Notes: generated by a model from the sequence alone, not told the origin. A stretch of 64,000 nucleotides of DNA from Haloglomus halophilum (GCF_024298885.1 NZ_CP101166.1:806001-870000), one strand, 5' to 3'. Numbered from the stretch's first letter, positions 26,570 to 34,165 are shown. Program-made: numbers and translations.

Positions 26570-26841
26570 TTGTCCATCAACTTCAAGGATTGAACAAGTA
26601 CTTTCTGCTGGAGGAGGGGATGGCTGCGAGAGTCTCGCCTTTGCTAAACTCACCCTCTTTGTCGGTCAAGAGGGTACTGACAGCGAGCAGGTACGTCTCT
26701 CGACAGTTGCTGAAATCACCGTGCGAGTCAGTCACGAGTAGAGCATCGACTCCGGCTCACCCAGACCAGTATCACAGAGAGATCGGGATGTGGACAAAAC
26801 ATATGCCAGCGCGAGGGAAGTGTAAAACAGAGGCTCACCCG

Positions 26842-27150
26842 ATGGGTATCACGTTCAGCAACCTCCACGACCGGCGTCTTGGAGTTGCCTTTCTAGGATA
26901 CTTTCTGATGTATCTATTCTTGGCTGTAATCTCTCGTACTGGGGCTGAAATCCCTATTCTATCAAGCTACAACGCAGTACTATCTGAGACTTTCTGGGCA
27001 GTTCTTGACGCTCAGCCGGGCGTTATTCCCTGTAACTCGTGGGAATGCATCGTATACTTCGTCCTACCTACGCTTACGATTGGAGGAGTTTGGTACATTC
27101 TTTCGCTACTGACAGTTGCCTCCGTTGAGTCCTACAAAGGGCGGTTCTGA
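26842..27150 (+). CDS. Small membrane protein of the element
   Basis: 102 aa from the ATG at 26842; in-frame ATGs at 26788 and 26803 are alternatives that add basic residues. TM helices lie at about 12-30 and 72-95, separated by a loop containing a Cys pair (PCNSWEC). The gene is distinctly A/T-richer than host genes. No family recognised. It is divergent from lipoprotein A. Confidence 0.55.
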   Translation: MGITFSNLHDRRLGVAFLGYFLMYLFLAVISRTGAEIPILSSYNAVLSETFWAVLDAQPGVIPCNSWECIVYFVLPTLTIGGVWYILSLLTVASVESYKGRF

Positions 27151-27559
27151 TTCTCCTCACCCTGCTGCTGACCTCATCCTCGATATCGGTCACGCTGCTA
27201 CTGACAGGCGGTATAGCGTTCGAAACGACGCTGCTGCATAGAGGGGGCGAGTCTTGCACGGTGAATGGGTCGGCCCGGAGATGTTCTGAATTCCGCGAGA
27301 ACGCCGCCAGCCCCGAGCTTGACCGCCCCGTCCCTCACTCCAGCCGACCCCCGGATGCGAGGGGGTTGTGACACCACGAAATCGAACAGACGGAGAACTT
27401 GACGTTGCCCACTCGCAGAATTTCGGAATTTCGCCCCCGCGTTACGCTCAGTTACCGATAGAAATCGAGTATGTTGCTGCTATCAAGAACCGGGAGTATG
27501 GATCCTCTTGACCGTATGAAGCTATGCTCACTCCCGACTATCTTCAGATAGGAGCCCCG
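27151..27559. other. Intergenic region with diverged repeat copy B
   Basis: About 410 nt without a supported gene. It carries gctgcatagagggggcgagtc (27233-27253, two mismatches from 26011-26031) and the second copy of the internal repeat (27294-27433). Downstream of it is the A/T-rich leader of the next gene. Confidence 0.65.
27294..27433. repeat. Diverged internal repeat, copy B
   Basis: Matches 25735-25852 in three blocks (27294-27308, 27334-27376, 27401-27433). The two copies bracket lipoprotein A and the small membrane protein. Confidence 0.8.
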
Positions 27560-28021
27560 ATGGACGAATATCACGAGCCGGGTACGATTATCACTCGGGA
27601 GGATATCTGGAGCCTACCACCAGAACAGCAACGAACTTACCGCAGGTTGCGACAGATCCAGCAGGGAAAAACCCACAAAGGATGGGAAGACTCGAAGCCA
27701 CGGAATCAACGGGAGAAGTCGGGTGTCTTCGACCGGATCGCAAACCGGCTCAATCTCACCGACCACCGGAAAGCCATAGCCAAGGGTCGGTTCACCGATA
27801 TCAATCTCCAGACGTTCGGCTTCTCTCGGGAGCTTGTGGCCTTTTGCGTCTGTGCGCTGGCTGTCCGGGCGGATAATCGGTTCTACCACCCGAACCGGAG
27901 CGACGAGAACAACGACCCCGTGTTTCTCGAAGTTGCCAGCGAAGATCTCAGCCAGTACGAGCAGCGCCACATCCTCCGCTGTATGAGCAAACTCGTCCGC
28001 GAAACACCCCTCGATTGGTGA
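27560..28021 (+). CDS. Cyclin-fold / RNAP-epsilon-like small protein
   Basis: 153 aa from the ATG at 27560, chosen because ggag lies 5 nt upstream; an ATG at 27524 lacks such a signal. A polar basic N terminus (PPEQQRTYRRLRQIQQGK) is followed by RIANRLNLTDH and a helical bundle. Motifs FSRELVAFCVCALAVR and YHPNRSDENNDPVF recall haloarchaeal proteins annotated as RNA polymerase subunit epsilon, and TFB cyclin repeats. It may bias host transcription or control the replication genes just downstream. The family call is from pattern memory. Confidence 0.6.
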   Translation: MDEYHEPGTIITREDIWSLPPEQQRTYRRLRQIQQGKTHKGWEDSKPRNQREKSGVFDRIANRLNLTDHRKAIAKGRFTDINLQTFGFSRELVAFCVCALAVRADNRFYHPNRSDENNDPVFLEVASEDLSQYEQRHILRCMSKLVRETPLDW

Positions 28022-28033
28022 CGAACCGGCACA

Positions 28034-28072
28034 CCCTATTTAACCCGTCCGAGATACCCTATATAACCCGTC
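28034..28072 (+). promoter_or_regulatory. Two TATA-bearing 16-nt direct repeats
   Basis: ccctatttaacccgtc (28034-28049) and ccctatataacccgtc (28057-28072) differ at one base and are spaced 23 nt apart, about two helical turns. They lie between the epsilon-like gene and the primase operon. Each has a good archaeal TATA core. The primase ATG is 120 nt downstream, so they could be tandem promoters, a regulator-binding pair, or iterons. Confidence 0.65.
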
Positions 28073-28191
28073 AGCTTTCATCTTGGTAAGCGTCGCGAGA
28101 CGGGCTCCGGCTCGGCTACTTCTGACGCTTGTCGCAGACTCACGAGACACGTCTTCGGGTCGTCTCCCACGGGTCTGCGGGAGTTCGAAAA

Positions 28192-29130
28192 ATGAACGCA
28201 CCACCCCAACCAAATGAGAGTACTGACCACGAAAACATCCCTGCTGAATTGCGGAGCCACGAGAGTTGGGTCTGCTGGCGGTATCACTCCCGAGCGGACG
28301 GAAAACCCGCGAAGGTGCCCGTCACCCCACAACCGGACGTGGCTGGGACCCCTGCGAACATCAGCGACCCCGAAACGTGGCGGACCTTCGCTGATGCCGT
28401 GACCTGCCTCGCTACCGACGAACGGGGAGCTGGCGAATTGGGAGGTATCGGATTCGTCTTCTCCGAGAACGACCCGTACACGGGGATCGACCTCGACGGG
28501 TGCGTGGACGAGAACGGCGAGATGGCGGAGTGGGCAGCCGAGATCATCTCGCGCGTGGACTCGTACACGGAATACAGCCCGTCGGGAACGGGCGTTCACA
28601 TCATCGTCGCGGGAGAAGTCCCGTCCGGCGGTGTACGGCGCGGGCAAATCGAGATGTACGATACGGCCCGCTACTTCACGATGACCGGCCTGCGCGTGGA
28701 CGGCACACCGAGGCGGGTTCACGACCTGCAGGGCGCGATTGACGCACTCTACGCCGAGTTGACTCCCGAGGCCCGGCCCGAGCCACGGTCGGAATTACGA
28801 TCATCACAGGTTGTGGGTCGGACCACCCGGACGCAGGGCGACGACTACCTCCTGAGCAAAGCGAAGGCGGCCAAGAACGGCGCGAAATTCGAGCGGTTGT
28901 GGAACGGCTCGACCGCCGGCTACCCCAGCCAGAGCGAGGCCGACCAAGCCCTGTGCTGTCAACTGGCCTTCTGGACCGGCGGGAACCGTCGCCAGATGGA
29001 CCGGCTGTTCCGACGATCCGGGCTGATGCGTTCCAAGTGGGCTGCCCGGCACGGCAGCGACGGACGCACTTACGGCGAGATGACCATCGACGCTGCCCTT
29101 CGGCGGGTCGATAACTACTACAAATACTGA
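28192..29130 (+). CDS. NrS-1-type primase-polymerase
   Basis: 312 aa from the ATG at 28192. The N-terminal primase-polymerase domain shows the catalytic pair D100-L-D102 (YTGIDLDGC), the S-x-S-G-x-G-x-H motif ending at H136, and the EMYDTARYFTMTG strand-loop. A helical C-terminal domain (about 225-310) containing FWTGGNRRQMDRLFRRSGL and KWAARHGSDGRTYGE matches the helix-bundle domain that follows primases of the phage NrS-1 polymerase group. It probably starts DNA synthesis for the element. It is the first gene of a two-gene unit; the ATPase begins 9 nt after its stop. Confidence 0.88.
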   Translation: MNAPPQPNESTDHENIPAELRSHESWVCWRYHSRADGKPAKVPVTPQPDVAGTPANISDPETWRTFADAVTCLATDERGAGELGGIGFVFSENDPYTGIDLDGCVDENGEMAEWAAEIISRVDSYTEYSPSGTGVHIIVAGEVPSGGVRRGQIEMYDTARYFTMTGLRVDGTPRRVHDLQGAIDALYAELTPEARPEPRSELRSSQVVGRTTRTQGDDYLLSKAKAAKNGAKFERLWNGSTAGYPSQSEADQALCCQLAFWTGGNRRQMDRLFRRSGLMRSKWAARHGSDGRTYGEMTIDAALRRVDNYYKY

Positions 29131-29139
29131 TCTGAGAAA

Positions 29140-30360
29140 ATGTCTACCAACGACAACACCCCCAGCGGCGCACAGCCTTCCGACTTCCCGAACCGCACGA
29201 CCATCGATGACGTGCGCCGGGTCACCATCGAGGAGTTCGACGAGCGGACGTGGGACGTGCTCGAAGCCGAGCTTGCCACGCTTGCGACTCTGCTGATCGA
29301 AGACGTGGATGCTTGCACCGGCCTGATTGTGGTTGGGCCGTCCAGCAGCGGCAAGACGACGGCGCTCTCGTTCCTCGAAGGGCTGGACGAGCTGATTTAC
29401 CGCTCCGACGACGTGACGCCTGCCTCATTCGTCTCGCACGACGCCTCCAAGAGCGAGGAGCAGCTGCGCAAAGTGGACCTGCTCCCGAAGATTGCACAGA
29501 AGACCCTGCTGGTCCGTGACCTCTCGACGTGGTTCGCCGGCGAGCAGGACGAGGTGTACGAACGGATGGCGACGATGACGACCCTGATGGACGGCCACGG
29601 TTACACCCGCGACTCCGGTTCGCACGGGGGGCGGGGCTACACCGGGAGCGAATACCGCTTCAACTTCATCGGCGCGAGCACCCCGCTCCAGCCCCGCGCG
29701 TGGGCCGCGATGGGGAACGCCGGGAGCCGGTTCGTCTTCCACGAGAAGCGCGGCACGACCGATATCGAGGACGTGGTTGACGCCGTGTTGAACGGGACTT
29801 CGTATCCCGAGAAGGTACGGCGCGTGCGCGAGGCCGTGACCGCGTTCGTCACCCAGCTATGGGGCGACACGGGCGGCGTCGGAAGCGCCCTGATGGAACC
29901 GCACCGTGACCCGGAGGTTGGGGTGGTTCTCGGCTATCTCGCGGAGGTGATCCGCCACGCCCGCGCACAGCAGTCTGCTGGGTCGGTTCACCGCGAGAAC
30001 GCCTTCCGTCTCGTCTCGGTGCTGAAGACGCTGGCACAGGGCCGGGCGCTGCTATACGGGCGCCGGCACATCGAGGTTGACGACCTGAACCTGTGCGCCC
30101 GGATAGCCCTGAGCACGATGCCCGAGAAGCGTCGGGCGGTGATTCGGGCGCTGCTTGACCCGGCCAACGGCGGCACGCTCACCGCGGCCGATATAGAAGC
30201 GGCGACCGGCCTGAGCCGACCAACGGCGCACAAGCGGATGGAGGAAGTTGCTGCGCTCGGGTTCGGTGGCTACATTGAGATCGATAGGCGGGAAACGAAG
30301 GCCCTCACGATTGACGAGCGGTTTGTCTGGCCGCGGCGTCTCGACTTCCCGGTCTTTTGA
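29140..30360 (+). CDS. P-loop ATPase with C-terminal HTH (helicase-like)
   Basis: 406 aa. Walker A is G66-PSSSGKTT and a Walker B-like strand is LLVRDLSTWF. The ATPase core spans about 55-215. An all-helical middle (about 220-330) resembles an AAA+ lid. Residues 340-375 (LTAADIEAATGLSRPTAHKRMEEV) form a winged HTH. The order after a primase-polymerase suggests a replicative helicase or initiator with its own origin-binding domain. That role is inferred from operon position and architecture. Confidence 0.82.
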   Translation: MSTNDNTPSGAQPSDFPNRTTIDDVRRVTIEEFDERTWDVLEAELATLATLLIEDVDACTGLIVVGPSSSGKTTALSFLEGLDELIYRSDDVTPASFVSHDASKSEEQLRKVDLLPKIAQKTLLVRDLSTWFAGEQDEVYERMATMTTLMDGHGYTRDSGSHGGRGYTGSEYRFNFIGASTPLQPRAWAAMGNAGSRFVFHEKRGTTDIEDVVDAVLNGTSYPEKVRRVREAVTAFVTQLWGDTGGVGSALMEPHRDPEVGVVLGYLAEVIRHARAQQSAGSVHRENAFRLVSVLKTLAQGRALLYGRRHIEVDDLNLCARIALSTMPEKRRAVIRALLDPANGGTLTAADIEAATGLSRPTAHKRMEEVAALGFGGYIEIDRRETKALTIDERFVWPRRLDFPVF

Positions 30361-30472
30361 GTCGTAAAATTTCCTCGACCCGCGTGCAGACTCATTAACC
30401 GTCTCTACCCCCCACACCTGTGATTATCTATACTCCGAGACGGAAAACGGGGGGTAACAGAATTTTACGACT
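30360..30472. repeat. Inverted repeats and G-tract: candidate element origin
   Basis: agtcgtaaaatt (30360-30371) and aattttacgact (30461-30472) are a perfect 12-bp inverted repeat. Inside it are tacccccc (30406-30413) / ggggggta (30449-30456) and accgtctc (30398-30405) / gagacgg (30437-30443). The stretch gagacggaaaacggggggta resembles the general shape of haloarchaeal origin recognition boxes (a ggaaac-like core followed by a G-string). It sits immediately after the replication ATPase gene. Confidence 0.5.
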
Positions 30473-30562
30473 TCTGCCCGCGACTTCGTTCACGGCGATT
30501 TTGTAGGCCGTTGAGAAGTGGTTCCCCCCAGACACTTACCGATTCCCGCCTAAGGACCGCAA

Positions 30563-30952
30563 ATGGCTACAACGGCACAGACCGAGGCTGGCGGCGGAAC
30601 AGAGTGGCCGCTTCGCTATCTTCTGTTGAGCGTCGGGGTGAGTGTAATCGTATTCACGATCAAGTTTGTCGGTTACACGGTCGGCGGGCCAGCATTTCTT
30701 CTTACAAGTTGGCTGGCGGTGGGCTTGCTGGTCGTCGTGACCGGTGCGCTGGCGGCTGGCAACAGTAAAGCCGACGGGAGCGTCCTCCTGTCGATACTCG
30801 TGGCATTTCTCCCTGTTGCTGTTGAGAGAGAGTTTGACATCGTATTCGGGATTGGTCACCCGAATCCGGGGGTTCTCTATGGGGTCGCGCTGGCGCTTGC
30901 CGTTGCGGTGCCGGTCGGAATAATGGGACATATCATCGGACAGCGGTTGTAA
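30563..30952 (+). CDS. Four-TM membrane protein of the element
   Basis: 129 aa. A short polar N terminus (MATTAQTEAGGGTEW) precedes four TM helices at about 18-38, 42-63, 72-88 and 102-126. Short loops connect them; the third carries EREFDIVFGIGHPNPG. No charged catalytic residues lie within the membrane and no family is recognised. It lies in the putative cargo between the replication and integrase genes. Confidence 0.65.
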   Translation: MATTAQTEAGGGTEWPLRYLLLSVGVSVIVFTIKFVGYTVGGPAFLLTSWLAVGLLVVVTGALAAGNSKADGSVLLSILVAFLPVAVEREFDIVFGIGHPNPGVLYGVALALAVAVPVGIMGHIIGQRL

Positions 30953-31012
30953 ACGTTAACACGGCGGCCATCCTGCCCAAGACACTCATACCTCTGCGGT
31001 CTTGAGACGGCT

Positions 31013-31660
31013 ATGAAGCGCCGCCGCCTGCTCCTCACCACGGTCCCCGCAATCTTCGGTGCTGGATGCAGCGGCGGTTACGATGGCCTGACGGGCGTTA
31101 CACGGGACCCGACCGCTACACCAACCGAAACACCGACGCCCCGAGACACCCCCAGCGGATACTTCCGAAGCGTATCTCTCGTTAATCAGTATCCTCCTTC
31201 CGATGAGCACCAAGTCGGATTGGAGGCAGAGCTAACAGAGGATTGGATCACCAGCGAGCACACCGCCACGGTGGATATCACGCTGACGAATCGAGCCTCA
31301 AAGACACGGACGTTCTATGGGTTCGAGGATGTAGAGGTGCGCCGCGGCTTGTTCGCCGATGAAGGGGCGCTACTCGGCCCGGTCACTTATGCTCCGAAAT
31401 GTATCGGGACGGACGGCAAAGAGCAGGGTCCGTTCGGCGAGGCGGGGGTCAGGTGGGTTCGGGAGTTCACTCCCGGCGAGTCTGTGACAATTCCGTTTGG
31501 TGTCGTGGACGACCCTCGCGTGAAAGGGTGTATTTCACCCGGCACGTATCGGTTCGATTGGCGCGATCTCTCATACAAGCCTGTCCCCAGATCCACGGAC
31601 GCTGAAACCACCCCACTTTCGTGGAGCCTCAAGTTGGAGATAGAGGCCCCGAACGAGTAG
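31013..31660 (+). CDS. Element-encoded Tat lipoprotein B
   Basis: 215 aa. The N terminus MKRRRLLLTTVPAIFGAGC combines a twin-arginine motif with a lipobox (FGAGC), so it is probably exported folded by Tat and lipidated. A Thr/Pro-rich linker (about 30-48) follows. The mature domain is beta-rich (AELTEDWITSEHTATVDITLTN..., a Phe/Tyr-rich FYGFEDVEV) with two Cys (YAPKC and VKGC) and looks Ig-like. The closest general shape is a BsuPI-like beta sandwich; this is weak. It converges on the integrase. Confidence 0.78.
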   Translation: MKRRRLLLTTVPAIFGAGCSGGYDGLTGVTRDPTATPTETPTPRDTPSGYFRSVSLVNQYPPSDEHQVGLEAELTEDWITSEHTATVDITLTNRASKTRTFYGFEDVEVRRGLFADEGALLGPVTYAPKCIGTDGKEQGPFGEAGVRWVREFTPGESVTIPFGVVDDPRVKGCISPGTYRFDWRDLSYKPVPRSTDAETTPLSWSLKLEIEAPNE

Positions 31661-31809
31661 GCCGGGGTCGCAGGTGGCCCGCTGCTGCACTCCGAGACGC
31701 AGGTGCGAGTCTCCTATCGTCCGACCGAAGAACGCACGCAGGAACGAATCTGGAGCGTCTGAGAGGGGCAGGCGGGAGGGGGGCGTTCTCGGCGGTTTCC
31801 AGCCCTCGA

Positions 31810-32862
31810 TTACAGATTGTCGAAGTAGTCCCGCCGTGATTCCATCTTCTCCTGCTCCGTCGCGGGGTAGTAATGCTTCTCTATGGTCTTCTCGCTGACA
31901 TTCATCCGCTTCGAGGCGGCATACGGAGGTACATCGTTGAGCAGCGCCCACGTAATCGCCCCGCGTCGGATCGCGTGCGGGTTGACGTTCTCGGGGCAGC
32001 GAGCCAAGAGCGGTTTGCCGATGTAGTCACACGTCTCCGGGTCGTTTCCGACGGGACAGCTACCGTAGTAGCAGGGCTGTGTGACCCGGTAGATCTGCTC
32101 TCGGAGGTTCGATGTTCCGCGCCGTCCGTACTGCGAGGTGAACAGCGGCTCCCTCCCGTAGTCGTCCGTCTTGCTCTCGCGGGTGTGGGCGATGTAGTCC
32201 TCCACGACCGCAACGGTGTTCGACCGGAGTGACACGTCCCGCTCCCCCTTCTCCTTCTGCTTGAGATACGTGCCCTGCTCCGGGCGGTGGCGGATGGATA
32301 GCGAGCGGTTCTCGGCGTCGAAATCGTCTATATCCAGCGACCACGCCGCGCCGATTCGCATCCCCGTCACCCACAGCAACTCGAACAGGGCGTGCCGGAG
32401 GCTGGCGTACTCGAACTTGCTCAGGTAGGCCAGTACGTCGTTGGCGTGCTCGTAGTCTATCATCCGGTCGTCCACGCCGTCGTCGCCCACCTCGGGAAGT
32501 TGGACCATCTGCGAGGTGAACGGTGGGACGGCCTGAATCGTCTCACACCACTTGATGAAGGCGCGAAGGGTGGTGACGTAGCCGCGCAACGTGACCGTCT
32601 TGATGCCGTCGCCTCTCTGTCGCCATACGCTCTTGAAGCGCATCAGCTGACGCCCGCCCACGTCGTTCATATTGTCGATGCCGCCCTTCTCGGAGTCTTC
32701 GCACCACTCCACGAAGTCGATCAGCCGGGAGCGGTGGGTCTGGTGGGTCAACTCGGTCAACTCGCTGGCCCGGTCTTCGAGATACCAGTTGTAGGCCTCG
32801 CGTGGCGTGATCGGTTCGAGCGGTGCGTCTCCGGGTACTGCCATCGGGTTCGGGTCGGTCAT
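31810..32862 (-). CDS. Tyrosine recombinase (integrase)
   Basis: 350 aa from the ATG at 32862. The N-terminal SAM-like core-binding domain (about 20-125) contains KTVTLRGYVTTLRAFIKWCE. The catalytic domain has R169 (TGMRIGAAW), H296-A-I-R299, H330 and Y331 or Y332 (EKHYYPAT). A Cys-rich insertion just before H296 (CYYGSC...CDYIG...RCPEN) is typical of haloarchaeal element integrases and may bind zinc. It is encoded at the right end of the element, next to attR, and should act on the tRNA-Arg T-arm/acceptor site. Confidence 0.93.
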   Translation of the reverse strand: MTDPNPMAVPGDAPLEPITPREAYNWYLEDRASELTELTHQTHRSRLIDFVEWCEDSEKGGIDNMNDVGGRQLMRFKSVWRQRGDGIKTVTLRGYVTTLRAFIKWCETIQAVPPFTSQMVQLPEVGDDGVDDRMIDYEHANDVLAYLSKFEYASLRHALFELLWVTGMRIGAAWSLDIDDFDAENRSLSIRHRPEQGTYLKQKEKGERDVSLRSNTVAVVEDYIAHTRESKTDDYGREPLFTSQYGRRGTSNLREQIYRVTQPCYYGSCPVGNDPETCDYIGKPLLARCPENVNPHAIRRGAITWALLNDVPPYAASKRMNVSEKTIEKHYYPATEQEKMESRRDYFDNL

Positions 32863-33018
32863 AGTCTGATTTCCGCACATCCAGTTCGACCGGAATCCGA
32901 CCCGTCGCTCGGGGCCTGTGGTGCCGCCAGTAGCTCGGGCCCGGACAGCACGCCGTGTTCCCAGCATATGTTGTGTCCGGGCACGAGAGCGGCTGAGGTG
33001 CCCGCTGACGGGGGTGGA

Positions 33019-33037
33019 GAATCCCTCCGGGCTCGTG
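33019..33037 (+). repeat. attR-like copy 1 (19 nt)
   Basis: Exact match to 25501-25519, including two bases beyond the tRNA discriminator. It may be the true right end, leaving 33038-33149 as an extra fragment. Confidence 0.85.
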
Positions 33038-33090
33038 TGTCGTCACGAACGCAGTGAGTGACGACCACGAGCCGACGAGGGATTCGAATC
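33019..33090. repeat. Imperfect inverted repeat around a tRNA-like 3' end
   Basis: The left arm contains gaatccctccgggctcgtg. The right arm, read on the minus strand, is a similar 3' end (gattcgaatccctcgtcggc). Inner arms ctcgtgtgtcgtcac and gtgacgaccacgag pair with one bulge around a 13-nt loop. Confidence 0.8.
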
Positions 33091-33127
33091 AGGGAACGGA
33101 GCGAGCGATAGCGAGCGGAGTGACCGT

Positions 33128-33149
33128 GGTTCGAATCCCTCCGGGCTCG
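33128..33149 (+). repeat. attR-like copy 2 (22 nt)
   Basis: Exact match to 25496-25517. It extends further into the T arm than copy 1 but ends at the discriminator base. Confidence 0.85.
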
Positions 33150-33171
33150 CTCCTGCGAGCCGATTCGGAAC

Positions 33172-33693
33172 TCAGTCCAGCAGTTCCCGCCGCACCTTCG
33201 TCAGCCCGTTGAAGCCAGTCATCAGCGCCCGGTCCCCGAGCGAGTCCTCGTCGGGGAGCAGGCCGACCTGCCGGGCGAACGTGAGCCCGTCGTAGTAGAT
33301 GGTGTTGTGGCACAGGCGCTTCTCGTCGGCCGAGCGCGCCTCGAACTCCATCACGTCGACGCCGCGGAAGTCGAGGTCCGCCCCGGTCGGCTCGATGCCC
33401 TGGAAGGGGCCGCCGTCGAACGTGCCGGTGAAGCGCCACTGGCCGATGGCGGTGTCGGCGTCGACGGCGTGGATCGACTCGATCTCGAAGGTGGAGTCCG
33501 GGACGGCCGCGAACAGTTCCGCGAAGAAATCACGCAGTGCCGCGCGGCCGTGGAAGGTCCCCAGTACCACGAACTCCTCGACCACGTCCTCGTGTACCAT
33601 CGCCGCCATCGCGTCCGGGTCACGGTCGGCGACGTGACCGAAGTACTCGCGGGCCAGCTCGGCGGCCGGCGGCGAGTCGGTGTTGTCGCTCAT
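33172..33693 (-). CDS. NTF2/SnoaL-like protein
   Basis: 173 aa. The typical SnoaL-like start is an N-terminal helix (ELAREYFGHVADRDPDAMAAMV), then VEEFVVLGTFHGRAALRDFFAELFAAVP and the beta sheet GQWRFTGTF...VDVMEFEARS...LCHNTIYYD. Such cone-shaped folds bind small hydrophobic ligands or act as isomerases or hydrolases. The ligand here is unknown. The ATG overlaps the stop of the upstream AsnC-type gene by 4 nt. Confidence 0.85.
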   Translation of the reverse strand: MSDNTDSPPAAELAREYFGHVADRDPDAMAAMVHEDVVEEFVVLGTFHGRAALRDFFAELFAAVPDSTFEIESIHAVDADTAIGQWRFTGTFDGGPFQGIEPTGADLDFRGVDVMEFEARSADEKRLCHNTIYYDGLTFARQVGLLPDEDSLGDRALMTGFNGLTKVRRELLD

Positions 33694-33920
33694 TCGAGAC
33701 AGACGTAGGTCTTCGTATCCGTCACACCCTCGACAGAGCGGATGGCGTTCGAGGCGGAGTGGAGCACGTCGTACACTTCCTCGCCTTCGGCCTCCACGAC
33801 CAGGTCGAAATCGCCGGCGACGACGTGCGCTTCCGTGACGCGCTCGAGCGCAAGCACCTCGTCCAGGGTCGACTCGGCGTAGCCGGCATCGGCCTTGACC
33901 ATGATGAACGCACGGACCAT
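33690..33920 (-). CDS. Stand-alone Lrp/AsnC effector-binding (RAM) domain
   Basis: 76 aa consisting only of the alpha-beta RAM domain of Lrp/AsnC regulators (MVRAFIMVKADAGY...LERVTEAHVVAGDFDLVVEAE...SVEGVTDTKTYVCLE), without HTH. Such proteins form dimers or octamers and sense amino acids, sometimes modulating full-length Lrp. A cctaaac box (33943-33949, gtttagg on minus) lies 26 nt upstream. It is translationally coupled to the NTF2-like gene. Confidence 0.92.
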   Translation of the reverse strand: MVRAFIMVKADAGYAESTLDEVLALERVTEAHVVAGDFDLVVEAEGEEVYDVLHSASNAIRSVEGVTDTKTYVCLE

Positions 33921-33942
33921 AGCAGCCGTTCGACCACCGCCG

Positions 33943-33949
33943 TCCTAAA
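33943..33949 (-). promoter_or_regulatory. TATA-like box of the RAM-domain gene
   Basis: gtttagg on the minus strand is centred 26 nt upstream of the ATG at 33920. Confidence 0.6.
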
Positions 33950-34053
33950 CCTTCGCCCGGTGGAGTGAACGGGGGTCGGGTAGCGGAGAGTGATAACCAG
34001 GGCGTGCGAAGATACAGAAGGGCTCTCTGGTGACAGCGCTTCCCTGACCTTCT

Positions 34054-34165
34054 GGAAAGCCCCCGAGCGCTCCGGGCTCCGGGGCTCGCTGCGGTCCTCG
34101 GCCGCCGGAGGCGGCCTGCGGTCCTTACGTCGCCCGGGAGCCGCGGAGTGCTCGGCCCCTTTCAG
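34054..34165. repeat. Near-palindrome 1, about 110 nt
   Basis: Arms starting ggaaagcccccgagcgctcc and ending ggagtgctcggcccctttc pair imperfectly about a centre near 34108 (gccgccggaggcggc). The core contains gcggtcctcgg and cctgcggtcc. Confidence 0.8.

Larger units (their letters stand above)
25496..33149. mobile_element. Integrated element in tRNA-Arg, about 7.65 kb
   Basis: It is bounded by the tRNA-Arg 3' end (25496-25517) and an exact 22-nt copy at 33128-33149. Another 19-nt copy at 33019-33037 extends two bases past the tRNA. The DNA between is visibly less GC-rich and contains a tyrosine integrase next to the right end, a primase-polymerase and P-loop ATPase pair, a cyclin-fold/RNAP-epsilon-like protein, two lipoproteins and small membrane proteins. 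No capsid, portal, terminase, relaxase or Orc/Cdc6 gene is visible. It looks like a small integrative replicon or satellite rather than a full provirus. Confidence 0.92.
32863..33171. other. Right-end attachment region
   Basis: About 310 nt without a gene. It holds two direct copies of the tRNA-Arg 3' end (33019-33037 and 33128-33149) and one reverse-oriented tRNA-like 3' fragment (about 33063-33090) forming an extended imperfect inverted repeat with the first copy. Confidence 0.85.

Noticed and set aside
26376..26741. A plus-strand frame across lipoprotein A
   Set aside because: Antisense to a gene with clear signal peptide and lipobox; no support of its own.
25496..33149. Complete provirus
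   Set aside because: No capsid, portal, terminase or tail gene was found in the 7.6 kb.
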